Made by a program: the position numbers and the translations under genes. A stretch of DNA of 64,000 nt from Bathymodiolus brooksi (lineage: Eukaryota; Mollusca; Bivalvia; Mytilida; Modiolidae). Below the pieces are notes generated by a model. It saw nothing but the letters and a program-made list of their open reading frames with translations. It did no database searches and was not told where the DNA came from. The stretch covers positions 64,556,397 to 64,620,396 of the forward strand of contig OY804588.1 in NCBI GenBank assembly GCA_963680875.1, read 5' to 3'. Of the stretch, positions 14,001 to 26,718 are shown piece by piece. The number at the start of each line of letters is the position of its first letter. The stretch's first letter is position 1.

Positions 14001-16581
14001 TTTCTTGTTGGTCATTGTATTGCCTGTCATGTGATTTACAGTTCTGATTACCCCTTTGATATCTTCAAACCTTTCTTGTAGGTCATTGTATTGCCTGTCA
14101 TGTGATTTACAGTTCTGATTACCCCTTTGATATCTTCAATCTTTTCTTGTTGGTCATTGTATTTCCTGTCATGTGATATACCGTTCTGATTACCCCTTTG
14201 ATATCTTCAAACTTTTCTTGTTGGTCATTGTATTTCCTGTCATGTGATTTACCGTTCTGATTACCCCTTTGATATTTTCAAACTTTTCTTGTTGGTCATT
14301 GTATTTCCTGTCATGTGATGTACCGTTCTGATTACGCCTTTGATATCTTCAAACTTTTCTTGTTGGTCATTGTATTTCTTGTCATGTGATTTACCGTTCT
14401 GATTACCCCTTTGATATCTTCAAGCTTTTCTTGTTGGTCAGTGTATTTCCTGTCATGTGATTTACCGTTCTGATTACCCCTATGATATCTTCAAACTTTT
14501 CTTGGTGATTGTATTTCCTGTCAGGTGATATACCGTTCTGATGACGCCTTTGATATCTTCAAACTTTTCTTGTTGGTCATTGTATTTCCTGTCATATGAT
14601 TTACAGTTCTGATTACCACTTTGATATCTTCAAACTTTTCTTGTTGATCATTGTATTGCCTGTCATGTGAGTTACCGTTCTGATTACCCCTTTGATATCT
14701 TCAATCTTTTCTTGTTGGTCATTGTATTTCCTGTCATGTGATATACCGTTCTGATTACGCCTTTGATATCTTCAAACTTTTCTTGTTGGTCATTGTATTT
14801 CTTGTCATGTGATTTACCGTTCTGATTACCCCTTTGATATCTTCAAGCTTTTCTTGTTGGTCAGTGTATTTCCTGTCATGTGATTTACCGTTCTGATTAC
14901 CCCTATGATATCTTCAAACTTTTCTTGGTGATTGTATTTCCTGTCAGGTGATATACCGTTCTGATGACGCCTTTGATATCTTCAAACTTTTCTTGTTGGT
15001 CATTGTATTTCCTGCCATGTGATTTACCGTTCTGATTACCCCTTTGATATCTTCAAACTTTTCTTGTTGGTCATTGTATTTCCTGTCATGTGATGTACCG
15101 TTCTGATTACGCCTGTGATATCTTCAAACATTTCTTGTTGGTCATTGTATTTCTTGTCATGTGATTTACCGTTCTGATTACCCCTTTGATATCTTCAAGC
15201 TTTTCTTGTTGGTCATTGTATTTCCCGTCATGTGATTTACCGTTCTGATTACCACTTTGATATCTTCAAACTTTTCTTGTTGGTCATTGTATTGCCTGTC
15301 ATGTGATTTACCGTTCTGATTACCCCTTTGATATCTTCAAACTTTTCTTGTTGGTCATTGTATTTCCTGTCATATGATTTACCGTTCTGACTACCACTTT
15401 GATATCTTCAAACTTTTCTTGTTGATCATTGTATTGCCTGTCATGTGAGTTACCGTTCTGATTACCCCTTTGATATCTTCAAACTTTTCTTGTTGGTCAT
15501 TGTATTTCCTGTCATGTGATTTACCGTTCTGATTACCCCTTTGATATCTTCAAACTTTTCTTGTTGGTCATTGTATTGCCTGTCATGTGATTTACCGTTC
15601 TGATTACCCCTTTGATATCTTCAAACCTTTCGTGTAGGTCATTGTATTGCCTGTCATGTGATTTACAGTTCTGATTACTCCTTTCATATCTTCAAACTTT
15701 CCTTGTTGGTCATTGCATTGCCTGTCATGTGAGTTCCCGTTCTGATTACCCCTTTGATATCTTCAAACTTTTCTTGTTGGTCATTGTATTTCCTGTCTTG
15801 TGATATACCGTTCTGATTACCCCTTTGATATCTTCAACTTTTCTTGTTGGTCATTGTATTGCCTGTCATGTGAGTTACCGTTCTGATTAACCCTTTGATA
15901 TCTTCAAGCTTTTCTTGTTGGTCATTGTATTGCCTGTCATGTGATTTACAGTTCTGATTACCCCTTTGATATCTTCAAACCTTTCTTGTTGGTCATTGTA
16001 TTGCCTGTCATGTGATTTACAGTTCTGATTACCCCTTTGATATCTTCAAACTTTCCTTGTTGGTCATTGCATTGCTTGTCATGTGATTTACCGTTCTGAT
16101 TACCCCTTTGATATCTTCAAACTTTTCTTGTTGGTCATTGTATTGCCTGTCATGTGAGTTACTGTTCTGATTAACCCTGTGATATCTTCAAGCTTTTCTT
16201 GTTGTTCATTGTATTGCCTGTCATGTGATTTACCGTTCTGATTACCACTTTGATATCTTCAAACTTTTCTTGTTGGTCATTGTATTTCCTGTCATATGAT
16301 TTACAGTTCTGATTACCACTTTGATATCTTCAAATTTTTCTTGTTGGTCATTGTATTGCCTGGCATGTGAGTTACCGTTCTGATTACCCCTTTGATATCT
16401 TCAATCTTTTCTTGTTGGTCATTGTATTTCCTGTCATGTGATATACCGTTCTGATTACCCCTTTGATATCTTCAAACTTTTCTTGTTGGTCATTGTATTT
16501 CCTGTCATGTGATTTACCGTTCTGATTACCCCTTTGATATTTTCAAACTTTTCTTGTTGGTCATTGTATTTCCTGTCATGT
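11070..16581. repeat. HOR domain of 40 monomers (2832 bp), two copies
   Basis: Markers recur at an offset of 2832 bp: CTTGGTGATTG at 11669 and 12092 recurs at 14501 and 14924; TCAAGCG at 11162 recurs at 13994; ACCTTTCG at 12793 recurs at 15625. The paired CTTGGTGATTG monomers 423 bp apart (six monomers minus 3 bp) show that a six-monomer segment was duplicated inside the unit. The length is 40 monomers minus 8 bp, accounted for by two 1-bp and two 3-bp deletion monomers. After about 13470 the first copy has three monomers fewer than the second, so the offset rises to 3045 bp. The unit looks like a rearranged form of the 26-monomer unit to its left. Confidence 0.85.
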
Positions 16582-19500
16582 GATGTACCGTTCTGATTAC
16601 GCCTTTGATATCTTCAAGCTTTTCTTGTTGGTCATTGTATTTCCCGTCATGTGATTTACCGTTCTGATTACCACTTTGATATCTTCAAACTTTTCTTGTT
16701 GGTCATTGTATTGCCTGTCATGTGATTTACCGTTCTGATTACCCCTTTGATATCTTCAAACTTTTCTTGTTGGTCATTGTATTTCCTGTCATATGATTTA
16801 CCGTTCTGATTACCACTTTGATATCTTCAAACTTTTCTTGTTGATCATTGTATTGCCTGTCATGTGAGTTACCGTTCTGATTACCCCTTTGATATCTTCA
16901 AACTTTTCTTGTTGGTCATTGTATTTCCTGTCATGTGATTTACCTTTCTGATTACCCCTTTGATATCTTCAAACTTTTCTTGTTGGTCATTGTATTGCCT
17001 GTCATGTGATTTACCGTTCTGATTACCCCTTTGATATCTTCAAACCTTTCGTGTAGGTCATTGTATTGCCTGTCATGTGATTTACAGTTCTGATTACCCC
17101 TTTGATATCTTCAAACTTTCCATGTTGGTCATTGCATTGCCTGTCATGTGAGTTCCCGTTCTGATTACCCCTTTGATATCTTCAAACTTTTCTTGTTGGT
17201 CATTGTATTTCCTGTCTTGTGATATGCCGTTCTGATTACCCCTTTGATATCTTCAAACCTTTCTTGTAGGTCATTGTATTGCCTGTCATGTGATTTACAG
17301 TTCTGATTACCCCTTTGATATCTTCAAACTTTCCTTGTTGGTCATTGCATTGCTTGTTATGTGATTTACCGTTCTGATTACCCCTTTGATATCTTCAAAC
17401 TTTTCTTGTTGGTCAGTGTATTGCCTGTCATGTGATTTACCGTTCTGATTACCACTTTGATATCTTCAAACTTTTCTTGTTGTTCATTGTATTGCCTGTC
17501 ATGTGATTTACCTTTCTGATTACCCCTTTGATATCTTCAAACTTTTCTTGTTGGTCATTGTATTTCCTGTCATGTGATTTACCGTTCTGATTACCCCTAT
17601 GATATCTTCAAACTTTTCTTGTTGGTCATTGTATTTCCTGTCATGTGATATAACGTTCTGATGACGCCTTTGATATCTTCAAACTTTTCTTGTTGGTCAT
17701 TGTATTTCTTGTCATGTGATTTACCGTTCTGATTACCCCATTGATATCTTCAAGCTTTTCTTGTTGGTCATTGTATTGCCTGTCATGTGATTTACCGTTC
17801 TGATTACCACTTTGATATCTTCAAACTTTTCTTGTTGGTCATTGTATTGCCTGTCATGTGATTTACAGTTCTGATTACCCCTTGATATCTTCAAACTTTT
17901 CTTGTTGGTCATTGTATTTCCTGTCATATGATTTACGTTCTGATTACCACTTTGATATCTTCAAACTTTTCTTGTTGGTCATTGTATTGCCTGTCATGTG
18001 AGTTACCGTTCTGATTACCCCTTTGATATCTTCAAACTTTTCTTGTTGGTCATTGTATTTCCTGTCATGTGATTTACCGTTCTGATTACCCCTTTGATAT
18101 CTTCAAACTTTTCTTGTTGGTCATTGTATTGCCTGTCATGTGATTTACCGTTCTGATTACCCCTTTGATATCTTCAAACCTTTCTTGTTGGTCATTGTAT
18201 TGCCCGTCATGTGATTTACAGTTCTGATTACCCCTTTGATATCTTCAAACTTTCCTTGTTGGTCATTGCATTGCCTGTCATGTGAGTTACCGTTCTGATT
18301 ACCCCTTTGATATCTTCAAACTTTTCTTGTTGGTCATTGTATTTCCTGTCTTGTGATATACCGTTCTGATTACCCCTTTGATATCTTCAAACATTCCTTG
18401 TTGGTCATTGTATTGCTTGTCATGTGATTTACAGTTCTGATTAACCCTTTGATATCTTCAAACCTTTCTTGTAGGTCATTGTATTGCTTGTCATGTGATT
18501 TACAGTTCTGATTACCCCTTTGATATCTTCAAACTTTTCTTGTTGGTCATTGTATTTCCTGTCATGTGATATACCGTTCTGATTACCCCTTTGATATCTT
18601 CAAACTTTTCTTGTTGGTGATTGTGTTTCCTGTCATGTGATTTACCGTTCTGATTACCCCATTGATATCTTCAAGCTTTTCTTGTTGGTCAGTGTATTGC
18701 CTGTCATGTGATTTACAGTTCTGATTACCCCTTTGATATCTTCAAACCTTTCTTGTAGGTCATTGTATTGCTTGTCATGTGATTTACAGTTCTGATTACC
18801 CCTTTGATATCTTCAAACTTTTCTTGTTGGTCAGTGTATTGCCTGTCATGTGATTTACCGTTCTGATTACCACTTTGATATCTTCTAACTTTTCTTGTTG
18901 GTCATTGTATTGCCTGTCATGTGATTTACAGTTCTGATTACCCCATTGATATCTTCAAACCTTTCTTGTAGGTCATTGTATTGCCTGTCATGTGATTTAC
19001 CGTTCTGATTACCCCTTTGATATCTTCAAACTTTCCTTGTTGGTCATTGCATTGCTTGTCATGTGATTTACCGTTCTGATTACCCCTTTGATATCTTCAA
19101 ACTTTTCTTGTTGGTCATTGTATTGCCTGTCATGTGATTTACCGTTCTGATTACCACTTTGATATCTTCAAACTTTTCTTGTTGGTCATTGTATTGCCTG
19201 TCATGTGATTTACCGTTCTGATTACCCTTTTGATATCTTCAAACTTTTCTTGTTGGTCATTGTATTGCCTCTCATGTGATTTACCGTTCTGATTACCCCT
19301 TTGATATCTTCAAACTTTTCTTGTTGGTCATTGTATTGCCTGTCATGTGAGTTACCGTTCTGATTAACCCTTTGATATCTTCAAGCGTTTCTTGTTGGTC
19401 ATTGTATTGCCTGTCATGTGATTTACAGTTCTGATTACCCCTTTGATATCTTCAAACCTTTCTTGTAGGTCATTGTATTGCCTGTCATGTGATTTACAGT

Positions 19501-20054
19501 TCTGATTACCCCTTTGATATCTTAAAACTTTCCTTGTTGGTCATTGCATTGCTTGTTATGTGATTTACCGTTCTGATTACCCCTTTGATATCTTCAAACT
19601 TTTCTTGTTGGTCAGTGTATTGCCTGTCATGTGATTTACCGTTCTGATTACCACTTTGATATCTTCAAATTTTTCTTGTTGGTCATTGTATTGCCTGTCA
19701 TGTGATTTACCGTTCTGATTACCCCTTTGATATCTTCAAACTTTTCTTGTTGGTCAGTGTATTTCCTGTCATGTGATTTACCGTTCTGATTAGCCCTATG
19801 ATATCTTCAAACTTTTCTTGGTCATTGTATTTCTGTCAAGTGATATACCGTTCTGATGACGCCTTTGATATCTTCAAACTTTTCTTGTTGGTCATTGTAT
19901 TTCCTGTCATGTGATTTACCGTTCTGATTACCCCTTTGATATCTTCAAACTTTTCTTGTTGGTCATTGTATTTCCTGTGATGTGATGTACCGTTCTGATT
20001 ACGCCTTTGATATCTTCAAACATTTCTTGTTGGTCATTGTATTTCTTGTCATGT
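16582..20054. repeat. 49-monomer HOR, copy 1
   Basis: First copy of a unit that repeats at 3472 bp. Anchors: TTGATCATTG at 16841 and 20313; ACCTTTCG at 17044, 20516 and 23988; the 70-bp monomer with ATTTACGTTC at 17931, 21403 and 24875. The unit is 49 monomers minus 7 bp, which equals the listed small deletions: CCCCTTGAT, ATTTACGTT, the 3-bp CTTGGTCATTG, ATTTCTGTCAAG and TCAAATTTTC. Copy 1 lacks the TCAAATTTTC deletion near 20300 and is therefore 1 bp longer than copy 2. Confidence 0.88.
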
Positions 20055-23000
20055 GATTTACCGTTCTGATTACCCCTTTGATATCTTCAAGCTTTTCTTG
20101 TTGGTCATTGTATTTCCCGTCATGTGATTTACCGTTCTGATTACCACTTTGATATCTTCAAACTTTTCTTGTTGGTCATTGTATTTCTTGTCATGTGATT
20201 TACCGTTCTGATTACCCCTTTGATATCTTCAAACTTTTCTTGTTGGTCATTGTATTTCCTGTCATATGATTTACCGTTCTGGTTACCACTTTGATATCTT
20301 CAAATTTTCTTGTTGATCATTGTATTGCCTGTCATGTGAGTTACCGTTCTGATTACCCCTTTGATATCTTCAAACTTTTCTTGTTGGTCATTGTATTTCC
20401 TGTCATGTGATTTACCGTTCTGATTACCCCTTTGATATCTTCAAACTTTTCTTGTTGGTCATTGTATTGCCTGTCATGTGATTTACCGTTCTGATTACCC
20501 CTTTGATATCTTCAAACCTTTCGTGTAGGTCATTGTATTGCCTGTCATGTGATTTACAGTTCTGATTACCCCTTTGATATCTTCAAACTTTCCATGTTGG
20601 TCATTGCATTGTCTGTCATGTGAGTTCCCGTTCTGATTACCCCTTTGATATCTTCAAACTTTTCTTGTTGGTCATTGTATTTCCTGTCTTGTGATATACC
20701 GTTCTGATTACCCCTTTGATATCTTCAAACCTTTCTTGTAGGTCATTGTATTGCCTGTCATGTGATTTACAGTTCTGATTACCCCTTTGATATCTTCAAA
20801 CTTTCTTTGTTGGTCATTGCATTGCTTGTTATGTGATTTACCGTTCTGATTACCCCTTTGATATCTTCAAACTTTTCTTGTTGGTCAGTGTATTGCCTGT
20901 CATGTGATTTAACGTTCTGATTACCACTTTGATATCTTCAAACTTTTCTTGTTGGTCATTGTATTGCCTGTCATGTGATTTACCGTTCTGATTACCCCTT
21001 TGATATCTTCAAACTTTTCTTGTTGGTCATTGTATTTCCTGTCATGTGATTTACCGTTCTGATTACCCCTATGATATCTTCAAACTTTTCTTGTTGGTCA
21101 TTGTATTTCCTGTCATGTGATATAACGTTCTGATGACGCCTTTGATATCTTCAAACTTTTCTTGTTGGTCATTGTATTTCTTGTCATGTGATTTACCGTT
21201 CTGATTACCCCATTGATATCTTCAAGCTTTTCTTGTTGGTCATTGTATTGCCTGTCATGTGATTTACCGTTCTGATTACCACTTTGATATCTTCAAACTT
21301 TTCTTGTTGGTCATTGTATTGCCTGTCATGTGATTTACAGTTCTGATTACCCCTTGATATCTTCAAACTTTTCTTGTTGGTCATTGTATTTCCTGTCATA
21401 TGATTTACGTTCTGATTACCACTTTGATATCTTCAAACTTTTCTTGTTGGTCATTGTATTGCCTGTCATGTGAGTTACCGTTCTGATTACCCCTTTGATA
21501 TCTTCAAACTTTTCTTGTTGGTCATTGTATTTCCTGTCATGTGATTTACCGTTCTGATTACCCCTTTGATATCTTCAAACTTTTCTTGTTGGTCATTGTA
21601 TTGCCTGTCATGTGATTTACCGTTCTGATTACCCCTTTGATATCTTCAAACCTTTCTTGTTGGTCATTGTATTGCCCGTCATGTGATTTACAGTTCTGAT
21701 TACCCCTTTGATATCTTCAAACTTTCCTTGTTGGTCATTGCATTGCCTGTCATGTGAGTTACCGTTCTGATTACCCCTTTGATATCTTCAAACTTTTCTT
21801 GTTGGTCATTGTATTTCCTGTCTTGTGATATACCGTTCTGATTACCCCTTTGATATCTTCAAACTTTCCTTGTTGGTCATTGTATTGCTTGTCATGTGAT
21901 TTACAGTTCTGATTAACCCTTTGATATCTTCAAACCTTTCTTGTAGGTCATTGTATTGCTTGTCATGTTATTTACAGTTCTGATTACCCCTTTGATATCT
22001 TCAAACTTTTCTTGTTGGTCATTGTATTTCCTGTCATGTGATATACCGTTCTGATTACCCCTTTGATATCTTCAAACTTTTCTTGTTGGTCATTGTATTT
22101 CCTGTCATGTGATTTACCGTTCTGATTACCCCATTGATATCTTCAAGCTTTTCTTGTTGGTCAGTGTATTGCCTGTCATGTGATTTACAGTTCTGATTAC
22201 CCCTTTGATATCTTCAAACCTTTCTTGTAGGTCATTGTATTGCTTGTCATGTGATTTACAGTTCTGATTACCCCTTTGATATCTTCAAACTTTTCTTGTT
22301 GGTCAGTGTATTGCCTGTCATGTGATTTACCGTTCTGATTACCACTTTGATATCTTCTAACTTTTCTTGTTGGTCATTGTATTGCCTGTCATGTGATTTA
22401 CAGTTCTGATTACCCCATTGATATCTTCAAACCTTTCTTGTAGGTCATTGTATTGCCTGTCATGTGATTTACCGTTCTGATTACCCCTTTGATATCTTCA
22501 AACTTTCCTTGTTGGTCATTGCATTGCTTGTCATGTGATTTACCGTTCTGATTACCCCTTTGATATCTTCAAACTTTTCTTGTTGGTCATTGTATTGCCT
22601 GTCATGTGATTTACCGTTCTGATTACCACTTTGATATCTTCAAACTTTTCTTGTTGGTCATTGTATTGCCTGTCATGTGATTTACCGTTCTGATTACCCT
22701 TTTGATATCTTCAAACTTTTCTTGTTGGTCATTGTATTGCCTCTCATGTGATTTACCGTTCTGATTACCCCTTTGATATCTTCAAACTTTTCTTGTTGGT
22801 CATTGTATTGCCTGTCATGTGAGTTACCGTTCTGATTAACCCTTTGATATCTTCAAGCGTTTCTTGTTGGTCATTGTATTGCCTGTCATGTGATTTACAG
22901 TTCTGATTACCCCTTTGATATCTTCAAACCTTTCTTGTAGGTCATTGTATTGCCTGTCATGTGATTTACAGTTCTGATTACCCCTTTGATATCTTAAAAC

Positions 23001-23526
23001 TTTCCTTGTTGGTCATTGCATTGCTTGTTATGTGATTTACCGTTCTGATTACCCCTTTGATATCTTCAAACTTTTCTTGTTGGTCAGTGTATTGCCTGTC
23101 ATGTGATTTACCGTTCTGATTACCACTTTGATATCTTCAAATTTTTCTTGTTGGTCATTGTATTGCCTGTCATGTGATTTACCGTTCTGATTACCCCTTT
23201 GATATCTTCAAACTTTTCTTGTTGGTCAGTGTATTTCCTGTCATGTGATTTACCGTTCTGATTAGCCCTATGATATCTTCAAACTTTTCTTGGTCATTGT
23301 ATTTCTGTCAAGTGATATACCGTTCTGATGACGCCTTTGATATCTTCAAACTTTTCTTGTTGGTCATTGTATTTCCTGTCATGTGATTTACCGTTCTGAT
23401 TACCCCTTTGATATCTTCAAACTTTTCTTGTTGGTCATTGTATTTCCTGTGATGTGATGTACCGTTCTGATTACGCCTTTGATATCTTCAAACATTTCTT
23501 GTTGGTCATTGTATTTCTTGTCATGT
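20055..23526. repeat. 49-monomer HOR, copy 2
   Basis: Second copy, 3472 bp. It differs from copy 1 at only a handful of bases in the monomers I compared, for example the variants at 21854 (a T where copy 1 has A), at 20609 (GTCTG where copy 1 has GCCTG) and near 22090 (GGTCATTGTATTTCC where copies 1 and 3 have GGTGATTGTGTTTCC). Pairwise identity is well above 99% by eye. The rare CTTAAAAC variant near 22994 is shared with copy 1 but not with copy 3. Confidence 0.88.
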
Positions 23527-26500
23527 GATTTACCGTTCTGATTACCCCTTTGATATCTTCAAGCTTTTCTTGTTGGTCATTGTATTTCCCGTCATGTGAT
23601 TTACCGTTCTGATTACCACTTTGATATCTTCAAACTTTTCTTGTTGGTCATTGTATTTCTTGTCATGTGATTTACCGTTCTGATTACCCCTTTGATATCT
23701 TCAAACTTTTCTTGTTGGTCATTGTATTTCCTGTCATATGATTTACCGTTCTGGTTACCACTTTGATATCTTCAAATTTTCTTGTTGATCATTGTATTGC
23801 CTGTCATGTGAGTTACCGTTCTGATTACCCCTTTGATATCTTCAAACTTTTCTTGTTGGTCATTGTATTTCCTGTCATGTGATTTACCGTTCTGATTACC
23901 CCTTTGATATCTTCAAACTTTTCTTGTTGGTCATTGTATTGCCTGTCATGTGATTTACCGTTCTGATTACCCCTTTGATATCTTCAAACCTTTCGTGTAG
24001 GTCATTGTATTGCCTGTCATGTGATTTACAGTTCTGATTACCCCTTTGATATCTTCAAACTTTCCATGTTGGTCATTGCATTGTCTGTCATGTGAGTTCC
24101 CGTTCTGATTACCCCTTTGATATCTTCAAACTTTTCTTGTTGGTCATTGTATTTCCTGTCTTGTGATATACCGTTCTGATTACCCCTTTGATATCTTCAA
24201 ACCTTTCTTGTAGGTCATTGTATTGCCTGTCATGTGATTTACAGTTCTGATTACCCCTTTGATATCTTCAAACTTTCTTTGTTGGTCATTGCATTGCTTG
24301 TTATGTGATTTACCGTTCTGATTACCCCTTTGATATCTTCAAACTTTTCTTGTTGGTCAGTGTATTGCCTGTCATGTGATTTAACGTTCTGATTACCACT
24401 TTGATATCTTCAAACTTTTCTTGTTGGTCATTGTATTGCCTGTCATGTGATTTACCGTTCTGATTACCCCTTTGATATCTTCAAACTTTTCTTGTTGGTC
24501 ATTGTATTTCCTGTCATGTGATTTACCGTTCTGATTACCCCTATGATATCTTCAAACTTTTCTTGTTGGTCATTGTATTTCCTGTCATGTGATATAACGT
24601 TCTGATGACGCCTTTGATATCTTCAAACTTTTCTTGTTGGTCATTGTATTTCTTGTCATGTGATTTACCGTTCTGATTACCCCATTGATATCTTCAAGCT
24701 TTTCTTGTTGGTCATTGTATTGCCTGTCATGTGATTTACCGTTCTGATTACCACTTTGATATCTTCAAACTTTTCTTGTTGGTCATTGTATTGCCTGTCA
24801 TGTGATTTACAGTTCTGATTACCCCTTGATATCTTCAAACTTTTCTTGTTGGTCATTGTATTTCCTGTCATATGATTTACGTTCTGATTACCACTTTGAT
24901 ATCTTCAAACTTTTCTTGTTGGTCATTGTATTGCCTGTCATGTGAGTTACCGTTCTGATTACCCCTTTGATATCTTCAAACTTTTCTTGTTGGTCATTGT
25001 ATTTCCTGTCATGTGATTTACCGTTCTGATTACCCCTTTGATATCTTCAAACTTTTCTTGTTGGTCATTGTATTGCCTGTCATGTGATTTACCGTTCTGA
25101 TTACCCCTTTGATATCTTCAAACCTTTCTTGTTGGTCATTGTATTGCCCGTCATGTGATTTACAGTTCTGATTACCCCTTTGATATCTTCAAACTTTCCT
25201 TGTTGGTCATTGCATTGCCTGTCATGTGAGTTACCGTTCTGATTACCCCTTTGATATCTTCAAACTTTTCTTGTTGGTCATTGTATTTCCTGTCTTGTGA
25301 TATACCGTTCTGATTACCCCTTTGATATCTTCAAACTTTCCTTGTTGGTCATTGTATTGCTTGTCATGTGATTTACAGTTCTGATTAACCCTTTGATATC
25401 TTCAAACCTTTCTTGTAGGTCATTGTATTGCTTGTCATGTTATTTACAGTTCTGATTACCCCTTTGATATCTTCAAACTTTTCTTGTTGGTCATTGTATT
25501 TCCTGTCATGTGATATACCGTTCTGATTACCCCTTTGATATCTTCAAACTTTTCTTGTTGGTGATTGTGTTTCCTGTCATGTGATTTACCGTTCTGATTA
25601 CCCCATTGATATCTTCAAGCTTTTCTTGTTGGTCAGTGTATTGCCTGTCATGTGATTTACAGTTCTGATTACCCCTTTGATATCTTCAAACCTTTCTTGT
25701 AGGTCATTGTATTGCTTGTCATGTGATTTACAGTTCAGATTACCCCTTTGATATCTTCAAACTTTTCTTGTTGGTCAGTGTATTGCCTGTCATGTGATAT
25801 ACCGTTCTGATTACCACTTTGATATCTTCTAACTTTTCTTGTTGGTCATTGTATTGCCTGTCATGTGATTTACAGTTCTGATTACCCCATTGATATCTTC
25901 AAACCTTTCTTGTAGGTCATTGTATTGCCTGTCATGTGATTTACCGTTCTGATTACCCCTTTGATATCTTCAAACTTTCCTTGTTGGTCATTGCATTGCT
26001 TGTCATGTGATTTACCGTTCTGATTACCCCTTTGATATCTTCAAACTTTTCTTGTTGGTCATTGTATTGCCTGTCATGTGATTTACCGTTCTGATTACCA
26101 CTTTGATATCTTCAAACTTTTCTTGTTGGTCATTGTATTGCCTGTCATGTGATTTACCGTTCTGATTACCCTTTTGATATCTTCAAACTTTTCTTGTTGG
26201 TCATTGTATTGCCTCTCATGTGATTTACCGTTCTGATTACCCCTTTGATATCTTCAAACTTTTCTTGTTGGTCATTGTATTGCCTGTCATGTGAGTTACC
26301 GTTCTGATTAACCCTTTGATATCTTCAAGCGTTTCTTGTTGGTCATTGTATTGCCTGTCATGTGATTTACAGTTCTGATTACCCCTTTGATATCTTCAAA
26401 CCTTTCTTGTAGGTCATTGTATTGCCTGTCATGTGATTTACAGTTCTGATTACCCCTTTGATATCTTCAAACTTTCCTTGTTGGTCATTGCATTGCTTGT

Positions 26501-26718
26501 TATGTGATTTACCGTTCTGATTACCCCTTTGATATCTTCAAACTTTTCTTGTTGGTCAGTGTATTGCCTGTCATGTGATTTACCGTTCTGATTACCACTT
26601 TGATATCTTCAAACTTTTCTTGTTGGTCATTGTATTGCCTGTCATGTGATTTATCGTTCTGATTACCCCTTTGATATCTTCAAACTTTTCTTGTTGGTCA
26701 TTGTATTTCCTGTCATGT
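23527..26718. repeat. 49-monomer HOR, copy 3 (45 monomers, truncated)
   Basis: Third copy, following copy 2 closely for 45 monomers (3192 bp) and then diverging near 26735, where copies 1 and 2 have the AGCCCTATG monomer and this copy continues with CCCCTTTG. It carries private variants, including CAGTTCAGATT near 25733 and GATATACC near 25797. Its last 0.5 kb (from 26222) is also the start of the 55-monomer HOR, so the two domains share a junction rather than meeting at a clean edge. Confidence 0.85.

Noticed and set aside
19817..23299. 3-bp deletion monomers (CTTGGTCATTG or CTTGGTGATTG) as a functional variant class
   Set aside because: Their spacing (for example 19817 to 23289, and 5362, 8340, 10182) follows HOR copying exactly, so they are best read as inherited markers; nothing suggests a separate role.
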